A DNA stretch of 64,000 nucleotides from Neoscytalidium dimidiatum (taxonomy: Eukaryota; Ascomycota; Dothideomycetes; Botryosphaeriales; Botryosphaeriaceae): the NCBI GenBank assembly GCA_037367355.1, contig CM074696.1, forward strand, positions 496,001-560,000, read 5' to 3'. A program made the translations under genes and the position numbers. A model generated the notes under the pieces. That model made no database searches, had not been told where the DNA came from, and saw only the letters and a program-made list of their open reading frames with translations. This document shows positions 56,534-64,000 of this stretch, piece after piece (position 1 is the first letter of the stretch; every line of letters begins with the position of its first letter).

Positions 56534-57828
56534 ACTTGGCAGGGCGGTGCGGGTAGATCAAACGGAAGGATTGAAGTCGAAAAGTGGGAGGGCTGGCACG
56601 TTCCGTTGCTGCAGTAGCTGGTCAGCAGGGCGGTCTGGGCTCTTTGATGGGAATGGACGAGAGGCTGCGAGCGCAGCCGGTAAGCGCGGTGGTGATCTTC
56701 ATGCGGGGTGGTGGATGATGCTCTTGAAGTCCGAGAACATATGGTTCAGTAATGGGAGAGCAGACTGCGTTACCCAAAATAGGACGCTACCCGAAACAGG
56801 AAACCGAGGAGGTACTGTCACCAGGGTTGAGGTGCCATGTCAACGAATCAAAATATTTCATACAATTGTCATTCTCTTATTAATCCTCTTTTCTCGTCTA
56901 TTCTCTCTACCTCGCAGCGTCACGTCTGATCCCCCTTCCCACCTCCAAAAACTCTTTTTCGGGCCACCGCAAATCACAAACCAAGCATCAGGACCGACGG
57001 CAAGCCGTGACGAGCAGTCGCGCGCTAGCCTTCTGACAACCGCCACAACCTTGATACCACCGCACCCTGTCCCATGCCGGTGATCATCCCGCGCCCCCTT
57101 CATCAAGCCCTCAGGGCTGCTTCACAATCGCACCGCATCACAAGATGATCGTACCAGCCTCGGTGCCTTGCAGCCTTGCGGTTTCGTCCATTCCTTCTAG
57201 ACTTCTTGGCATGTCCGTCTCGCCCGCATCGCCTAGAAACTCGCAGCGTTTTTTCCCGCCCCTGTCAAGCTCGACGGACCTTGCCGCACGACGCGTCGCA
57301 GCACCTTCACTCTATTTTCCACGGAAATTTGGGCAGGACGGAGGACGAGAAACGCTGATGGGGGATGGACATCTTATTCTGAAGAGGCCCTCTTCAGGTG
57401 TGTTGCAGAAGTGTGTTTGTTGTCTTTTCGGCTCCATGGTAGCGACGTCGCGAGCCGGTAGGATGACAGGTGTGCAACAGCAACATCACGTGTGCGGGTC
57501 AACTGGTATGAACAGCGTCGACCGGCGTCATGGATACTCCTACCCTTTCGCGCCGGAAAGGATGCCAAACTCAAGCGGACAACAACTTGATCACTATCGC
57601 GGAGCGACACCACTGCGCGACCTCGCCGCATCCGCAACTTCCCGATGTGGCTAGCGCCCCTGTACCAGACGCGCACCTCAACATCCTCACCCAATCCCAA
57701 GGACCGAAGCCGAAAGTTCCACATCTCGGCCCCGCGCACACCTTCCACGCTAATTATATCCCCCCTTCTCCCCCAGCCCCACGCGATCGACTGACGATAA
57801 ACTTTTCGCTCCATCCCCAACTCTGTCA

Positions 57829-57845
57829 CTCTCTCTCTCTCTCTC
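57829..57845 (+). repeat. CT microsatellite
   Basis: About eight CT units. Confidence 0.85.
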
Positions 57846-59296
57846 ACCAACAAGCTTAAAGCCCACCACAAAACCCTCCCGCCTCCACCATTCGGAAGCA
57901 AAGGGCAAACATGCTGTAAAATATAGAAAGAAAAAAAAAATCCAAACCAAGGACGACGCAGACAAACGCGCGTCCGTACACGTTTCCCCCCCCGGCGGTC
58001 CCGCCCGTCCCCACCACCTCAGATCACGCAAGCGCCCTGCTGAGGAATCCCGTTGTTGACCAACGACAGGTAGTAGTAGCAGCAGCAGCAAGGGTCGGCC
58101 GAAAGACGTCGTCCCCCTCCCGCCAAAAAGCGAGCCCTTCGTAACGCGCACGCGCGCACGCACGCACGCATGGGCTTGGCACCATCACCTTCGCACCGCG
58201 CTGCCCGCTCGCTCTCGCTTCTCCGTCGTCTGACACACCGTTAACCAATGCCATGCACGTAAGACGAATATCGATCTGGCTTGGGCCCGTAGGCAAGGGC
58301 CATGTACACATGCAGGGACCAGGGAGGTTGGGAGAAGGGGGGAGGTTGGAAGTGGGAGCCGAGCGAGAGCTGACATCAGCGCTTGTTCCACACGTGTGAG
58401 CGCATCTGTCGCTCGCCGAGATCGTCCCGTCAGCCATAGGTCAGGAACAGCGGGAATCCCCCATCCAGTGGCGAAAGAAGAAAGAGAGAGAGGGAGAGGG
58501 AGATCGCTTTATTCAGCCCCCCCGGCACAATAGTTGGGAAAATTCTCCAATTCGAAGCCTTTGCTTTGCCCTATCTAATGCAATGTAGCATCCTGGTACG
58601 ATCTTTCTTCTTCCAAAAATCCAAAGGAAAAACATGTATGGCGACGTAAGAGCCTAAGGAAGGGGGAAAAAAGAGATTAAAATATAGACATTGAAGCGAA
58701 AGTCCATCAATTTCCTCCGCATACGCATCATCTCGTTCTGTCCTCCTTCATTCCAGTAAAAAGAAACTCTTGGTAAGAAACTTAGATCAGGCGTGTGGAA
58801 ATCCCGGGTATAGTACTAAAAAGTTCATACGTTACTGTAAAAAATTCCGAGGGGAAAAGAAAATAACCGAAAAGGCATTTGCAGACAAGTTAAACAAGAG
58901 GCATCCCGGGTATCTTTGCCGTAAACTCTTCAAGAAAAAAAAATTCGTGAAAAGAAAGCGTCAAGTGACAGAAAAAATGAACAGGAATCGGAAAGGTTGT
59001 TGCTAGAGAACGCGCATGCGCCCATTGCGAGCCAAAAGCCCGCGGAGCAGGGGTGGAGAACCGAAATGGTGGTAATGCTGGACACCGAACACGAGCGCAA
59101 AGAAGAATCTTCAAGCTTCGCGTCCATCCGGCGACGGGTGTGTGGGCGAAGGTTGATAGCTGGCAAGCCCAGCGAAGCTTAAAACCTTACAACCGCACCC
59201 GCGTTCGCCGTTCCCCTGCCAAGTCGTCCATCCCTGCCATTTCTCGAAGATGGGAACAGTACACCTATATTTGGTGGCCCAAGCAACCCATATGAT

Positions 59297-61641
59297 TTAG
59301 ATGCCGGGAAACCACACATCCCATTCCTCGCCCTTCGCCGGGGCGCGGCCAACAACGCACTTAGTCCTGACCTGGGCATCAGAACTGAGCGGCTCACCAG
59401 CGACGTGTGCCTCAGCGACGTGCCTGAGCAGCGTCTCTGCGTTGCCATAAACACTTGTGACGCGGCCTTCAGCGCAGCAGAAGGAACAGCCGTAGCTATA
59501 TCCCTGCTTGCTAAGATACTTCTGCTCGTCAACAGCATTGTTCTCCTGCGGTGCAGACGACGTCGTGTCCAACACCGAAGCGGCGGTAGTGGTGGATGCG
59601 TGATTGGCAAGGAATCCAACAAGGCTGGCGCTGGAAGAGTCGTGCTCAGAGGCGATGGGGCGCAGGAAGGAGCCAGATTTGATTTTTACGTGAGACTTCG
59701 CGAGGAAGATCCATTTGTACTTGACGGCTACTGTTGCGTCGCCGATGGTGTGCGTGTAGGTGTAGGTGCGGGGATCAGTCAGGTAGGGCTTCTTGGCTCC
59801 GAACGTCGGGCCTTCGAAGCTGCACTCTTTACACTGCCAGACAAGGCAGGATGTGTACATTCCGACTGGCTTGTTGCGGACGACGAGGCCTTTCTTGAAA
59901 TCCTCGCGGAGGGTCCAGGCACCTTTGCAGAAATTGTAGTAGTTGTTTGCTTTGCAGGGCCGACCAAGCATGGGCTGAGCTGAGATAGGAGCTGTGATTG
60001 GTAGTACAGGTGGTGCGGGGACCCTTGGAGGCTGAGGCGGGATGACGGTTACGGTTGGAGCGCTGAAAGTGCGGTTGTGCGACTGCGTCGTCGCTGCTGT
60101 AGATGGCGGTGAGCTCAGCTCACTCGGCGGAGGCTCAGTGCTGAAAGGGCTGCTGTTTTGAATGGACGTGTAACTGTGGCGTGTCCGAGGTGGTGCAGTT
60201 GTCAAAGACAAAGAGACGCAGTCATCACCGCTCATATTAGCGGACGAGACGGTCATGTTGTCCCCTGTGGCATTCTCAGATGTAGAGTAGTGGCTGTAAG
60301 AAGAGACAGATGCGCCTGAGCTGAGCCAGGAAGTGGGTCGCATCTCTTTATCCAGTTTCAGAGATCCCATGCATTGATTGAAGGCTTCGTTGAGCTCCGC
60401 AGAAGTTCGCATGTTGCCGCCCGGGAGCCCTACTGCAGCGTCCAAGCTTAAAGCTTCGATCTGTTGCTGCTCCATCGACTCCCTCTCCAACGGATGAATT
60501 GGCCGAGGACTCTCGGGAAAGTGAGCGGGATCAACCTTCCTGTCCGACTCAAAGTGACCCCGGTTGAACCTGCTCGGCGAGTAAGCTGGCGGTGGCGGAG
60601 GATCCATGGGAGGACGCAGTCGTGGTGGAACCTCAGCCGGAAGCTCGTGAAACTGTGGATTGATCAAATCTTGGTGCTCCTGAGACCCGCGGTTAGATAG
60701 CCATGGCATGTTCGGTGTCATGTTGTGTCCAGAATTCCTCTTCTCCGAGTTGCTAGAGTTGCTCGAGTGGCCCGTCAGGGCTGAGGAGCTCCTCCTGTGA
60801 GAAAAGACTCTGGAAAGGACGCTCTTCGGCTTCTCTTCATGGTTTAGGATGGTGACTGCCGGTGGAAGAGTGTCGGAAAAATTGCTGGAGGACCTGGAAC
60901 GCTGGCTGTTGCTCAGGGAAGATCTCTGGGTACCGCTAAAAGAAGAATAGTAACCGGCGTCACTGTCCAGTCTCGGGCGAGTTCCGGAAGGAAGCCCTTC
61001 GATGATGCGCTGACGAAGCTCTGCGAGAACGGTGAGAGTGTCGCGCCTGAGCATGACAGAAGCCTCGTGGAGAGAGGTCAGGTCAACGACGGCCGACTCA
61101 TTGCGCGTGGCAATTTGCAAGCTCCTGATGACGTCTGACTGGAGCGAAACGGCGATGTGTAGTAGACGCTCACGCGCAATGGCTGGCTTGGTCAGTGGCA
61201 GTCCGAATAGCTGAGCAGGCGAGTTGCTCACCATCGCCCATCTTCACACTCTGGCCCAACTCCTTGCAGTCGGCCGCATACCGCTGCTCAATTTGGGACT
61301 CGGCATTTTCCAAGGATTCCAAAAGAGCCTTCTCCTTGTATGCCTCCTCGCCCTTTCTCTTCTTGCGCTGCTTCTTCAGCTGCTTGAGCAGCTCGGCGCC
61401 GCTGTTAAACGCCGAGGCTACAGCGGTCACGGCAACGGAAACCTGGAGGGAATCCATTGAGTCAGTGGGAGTGAGGCTCTGGAGGGCGCATATTCACTTG
61501 TTTAAGAGTGGGGACAGGGAGAGCGCAGTTTATTAAGGACTTTGAGCACGGGAGCGTTGGTGGCGCGAAAGCATGCGGAAGACGCGGGCGGACTTGCGGA
61601 AGGTAAAGAGAACGGCGCATGCTTACCTCGAGCGCGGCCAT
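59297..61641 (-). CDS. Fungal protein with Cys/His (zinc-finger-like) C-terminus, two possible first exons
   Basis: Main model: exons 61232-61457 and 59297-61182, with a 49-bp intron gtgagc...gccag joined across G|CC to read KMGDAIARERLL; 703 residues from the ATG at 61457 (MDSLQVSVAVTAV). Alternative: a 15-nt exon 61627-61641 (MAALE), donor GAG|gtaagc, spliced to 61442, replacing MDSLQ with MAALE. The N-terminal 100 residues are helical with a Lys-rich turn (LLKQLKKQRKKRK), like the N-terminal domain of several fungal cytosolic proteins. The middle is Ser/Pro-rich. The C-terminal 200 residues hold CKANNYYNFCKGAW, WQCKECSFEGP, then CSFCCAEG with LLRHVAEAH, suggesting zinc binding and a degenerate C2H2 finger. 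No named family recalled. Role unknown. Confidence 0.75.
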
Positions 61642-63569
61642 GGTGTCTAGGTCTGGACAAGGTGCCGGTGCGCTGCGCAGAAGTCGAAGCAGTCGCAGGT
61701 GCTCAGGACGACGAGCCCAGTGTCATCTCAGGCTCAGGCGGCGAGAAAGTAGGGCGCGGAGGTGGGTTGTGCGGGCGAAAAGAATGGGCAGGTGGGTATT
61801 TTGAAAGCTATAGGCGCGGACAGTCGCAGGGATTGTGCCCCGCGAGCACCTCCGGGCGGCCTTGCAGTGCGCCTGGGCTTTGGGAAGTGACCCTGGTGGG
61901 TGGGCGCAGCTATCGCGCTTCGAGAAGGTGGCCTGTCCATCGCGCCTGATAGGCCCAGGCTGCCCGATTCAGCCTTCTGTCTTTCGCTCTCGCTCACTTG
62001 TGGAATCAGCCGGCAGCGCCTGCGCCGACGACTAGAGCGGGGTGCACCACGCCAAAGGAGCAACGCGCATGCGTCCGGCCGGACCGGCAGGGCTCGCACG
62101 CGGCGTCGGGGATAAAGGCGAGCCGGGTACTGTGGGTGGTGGTCCTGCTGCTGCTCGGGGTCGCGGGTGTTTCGATGGGCCGTTTCGTGCGAGAGGCCGC
62201 TGCGTGGCACTCTGACATCAGAGCAGGCAGGCAGCTGCATTCGTTCCCCATGCAGTGCCGTTGGGGCAGCCGGGCACGCCGGAGACGATCAGGCATTTGC
62301 AAGAACTGCTCCGAGTCAGCGGGCGCTGCGTACACGGATTTGTAACAGCAGCCGCACGCACTAGAGCGCGGCGCGGAAGGTGCAGAAGGGTCAAGAGTCC
62401 TTGCTGTCTGTCCACCGTCGGCAAACTCATGCAAGTCAGGGCCGATCAGTCACCCGCCTGCCGTGGCCGCCTGCCGCCTGCCGCCCTATTTCCGCGGTGC
62501 GCCTTCCCTTCCCTTCTCGCCTCCGCAGCCGTGAAGCTTGCCCGCGCCAATTCTGCCCGCTGTTCCGGCCAATCGTAGTGCTGCCGTCGCTGTGTGCAGC
62601 TGCTTCTTTATGCCTCAACCCCGCCGCGCCATCCCCCTCCCAACCTTCAACAACTAATTCTCCGTTATCGGGCCTAGCTGCCGCGAGCCCTGTCGGCCTG
62701 CCCTTCTCCGCACAGCTTCTTCAGACCTCATCCCCCCTCCCCCAATTCGTCCCTCAGGCTTCCAGAAGCGTTCCCGTCCCTCACCACCCTCCAGCATGCA
62801 GTAGTCGTCGTCGCCCTGCAGCTGCCGTTCCAGTCCCAGAGAGATCCCCCTCGCGCCTGCTCCAAGCTCGACCCGCTACTCACCGCCGCTTTGGTGTGCG
62901 CTTGATCGTCTCCGTGAGCTCCGCACGGCTCATTTCTCCGCTCTCACGCACGCCTGGGGTCCGACGCCCCCCCAGTGCTCGGTCCGACTGTGGTAAATGA
63001 TGCATCGGCAATGAAGTCATTCGGCAATTCGCCCCGTGCCCACGGAGCTCCTCCGCTCCGCAGCAGAACAGCGGTGCTGGCGGGCTGGCTGGCTGACCGA
63101 CTGCTGCGGCTCAATCGCAGCGCTCAGCTAGACGACTGCTCCGCAACACTAACGGAACCGCTCTCCGTATTGCAGATTGACGGCTGTCGGCCACGTGGTC
63201 CCATTGCTGTCGTTCGCTCGGTAGCTTCCGGAGTCGGATACGCCGTGCTAGTCTCTTCGCTTCGCTTGAGTCGTCGCCGTATTGTGACTTTCGCTCTAGC
63301 GGCTCTGTTCCCTTCGCATCGGCACATACCGCGCTTCAGGCTCACCACCACATCAATGTACCGAGTTACGTGTGGCGTTCTCTACATCCAGGTTTCGAGC
63401 TCGTGTTGAATCAGATAAACGTTCTGTAGATTAGGCTGTTATTATTCTATATTATTCTAAACCCTACTCGTGAGGCCTTCTCGATCGGAGGTTCGTAACA
63501 CTTACAGCTCCGATTCGATACGATCATTACGCAAGCTATTCCGTTCTTTTTTTCATCCTAATCTTCTCC
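61642..63569. other. Intergenic; promoter of the zinc-finger-like gene
   Basis: 1.9 kb. Pyrimidine-rich on the plus strand around 62600-62900; AT-rich near 63420-63470. No supported gene. Confidence 0.5.
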
Positions 63570-64000
63570 TTAATCCAAATCAAACCGTCTCTTGCCGCCG
63601 ATATCCAGCGAACTTGGCGCATAGTTCAACCTCTGGAAATAATACTCCCTTTCCTCCTCAGTCTGGGCTGGAGCTTTTCGCTGCGTCTGCCCCAGCAAAA
63701 TCGGCCTCAACCCTTTATTGAAGTTAAGCCAGCATTTGACTGCGGCAATGGTGGCGGCGAATACGAAGAAGAGCCCCACGATGGCGAAAAGAAGTTGCTC
63801 GTCTTTGAGGGCGGTTTTCGAGAGGCGGCCGTGGCCGCAAAGGACGGCGATGCGGGAAATCAGGTAGGCCATGCCGCCAACGTAAACGAGGATGGAAAGG
63901 CCTGTGAGTACGGCGGATTCCACCCTGACAGAGTAGACTGCGAGGCCGATCTGCAGCAGCGAGACCGGGATGACGCCGATGGTCAGGGAGAATTCGGGTT
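63570..64000 (-). CDS. Multi-pass membrane protein, 5' end beyond window
   Basis: The C-terminal 142 or so residues of a membrane protein lie in the window, with the frame open to the right edge. Seen: helix one (FSLTIGVIPVSLLQIGLAVY), helix two (AVLTGLSILVYVGGMAYLIS), a basic/polar loop with CGHGRLSKTALKDEQ, and helix three (LLFAIVGLFFVFAATIAAV). It ends in a hydrophilic tail with EEEREYYFQRLNYAPSSLDIGG. I do not recognise the family. A GTG at 63923 is not needed as a start because the frame continues upstream without a stop. Confidence 0.65.
   Translation of the reverse strand, partial: PEFSLTIGVIPVSLLQIGLAVYSVRVESAVLTGLSILVYVGGMAYLISRIAVLCGHGRLSKTALKDEQLLFAIVGLFFVFAATIAAVKCWLNFNKGLRPILLGQTQRKAPAQTEEEREYYFQRLNYAPSSLDIGGKRRFDLD

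Larger units (their letters stand above)
53780..59296. other. 5.5-kb region without supported protein gene
   Basis: Lies between the 3' ends of two convergent genes. Contains many T or A homopolymer tracts (for example 54265-54279, 55768-55783, 56434-56448), a G run (about 56329-56339) and a TG/CG repeat. Frames of 100-200 residues exist (56475-57083, 57145-57654) but read as low-complexity or chance. A non-coding transcript or a missed small gene is possible; I cannot support one. Confidence 0.45.

Noticed and set aside
56475..57083. 202-residue plus-strand frame
   Set aside because: Its first part is translation of the TG/CG repeat (Cys-Val and Ala-Arg runs); the rest has no motif or splice support.
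57145..57654. 169-residue plus-strand frame
   Set aside because: Starts with ATG but has no motif, and a longer overlapping frame exists on the other strand (57374-57901); probably chance in GC-rich DNA.
58770..59006. 78-residue Lys-rich frame
   Set aside because: A-rich sequence below the 3' end of the zinc-finger-like gene; starts with TTG and resembles untranslated sequence.
62380..63000. 206-residue Pro/Ser-rich plus-strand frame
   Set aside because: Reflects pyrimidine-rich promoter sequence; no motif, no conserved-looking core.
1..64000. tRNA genes, rRNA, CRISPR arrays, transposon ends
   Set aside because: Looked for T-loop signatures, repeat-spacer patterns, terminal repeats and polymerase/transposase motifs; none was convincing by eye.

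Overview
The window reads as nuclear DNA of a filamentous ascomycete (Pezizomycotina; Dothideomycetes is my guess, not proven). Genes carry short GT-AG introns of about 50-110 bp. Gene families are typical of that group: a fungal rhodopsin-domain membrane protein, a HET-domain protein, GH131, an HMT-1 type ABC transporter and Ser/Pro-rich low-complexity proteins. One decayed transporter carries stop codons, some of the type left by repeat-induced point mutation. I found no tRNA, rRNA, CRISPR array or intact transposon.

Layout. 1-1385: 5-exon rhodopsin-domain membrane protein, cut by the left edge (-). 4047-4541: small F-box protein (-). 6701-7737: NmrA/isoflavone-reductase-like oxidoreductase (+) whose only sensible start codon is out of frame. 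7855-9888: low-complexity protein (-), tail-to-tail with it. 13445-14744: secreted GH131 glucanase (+). 15179-16318: mitochondrial ribosomal protein mL50 (-), with a probable GC-AG intron. 18937-20166: arrestin-like protein (+) with an unresolved first exon.

Accessory stretch, about 20-33 kb. This part is gene-poor with AT-rich patches. It holds a HET-domain protein (22081-23907), several weakly supported small genes, a broken MFS sugar transporter (28449-29050), and a divergent pair of small secreted proteins: an RNase T1-type ribonuclease (30394-30856) and a beta/gamma-crystallin-like protein (31379-31886). Each of the pair has its own TATA box. This is the most 'effector-island-like' part of the window.

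Housekeeping stretch, 33-64 kb. In order: HMT-1 ABC transporter (33302-36000), HSL-type alpha/beta hydrolase (36757-37953), small conserved hypothetical (38862-39456), alkyltransferase-like DNA-repair protein with a 13-nt microexon (40443-41191), Bud13 splicing factor (42515-43629), mitochondrial-type hypothetical (43971-46371) sharing a 323-bp divergent promoter with the AAA ATPase Afg2/Drg1 (46695-49247), a large disordered protein with a hidden C-terminal exon (50897-53779), a Cys/His-containing protein with two possible first exons (59297-61641), and a membrane protein cut by the right edge (63570-64000).

Most genes are unrelated single-copy loci, so no biosynthetic cluster is evident. 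All exon structures were derived by eye from splice consensus and reading frame. No transcript data or database searches were available.
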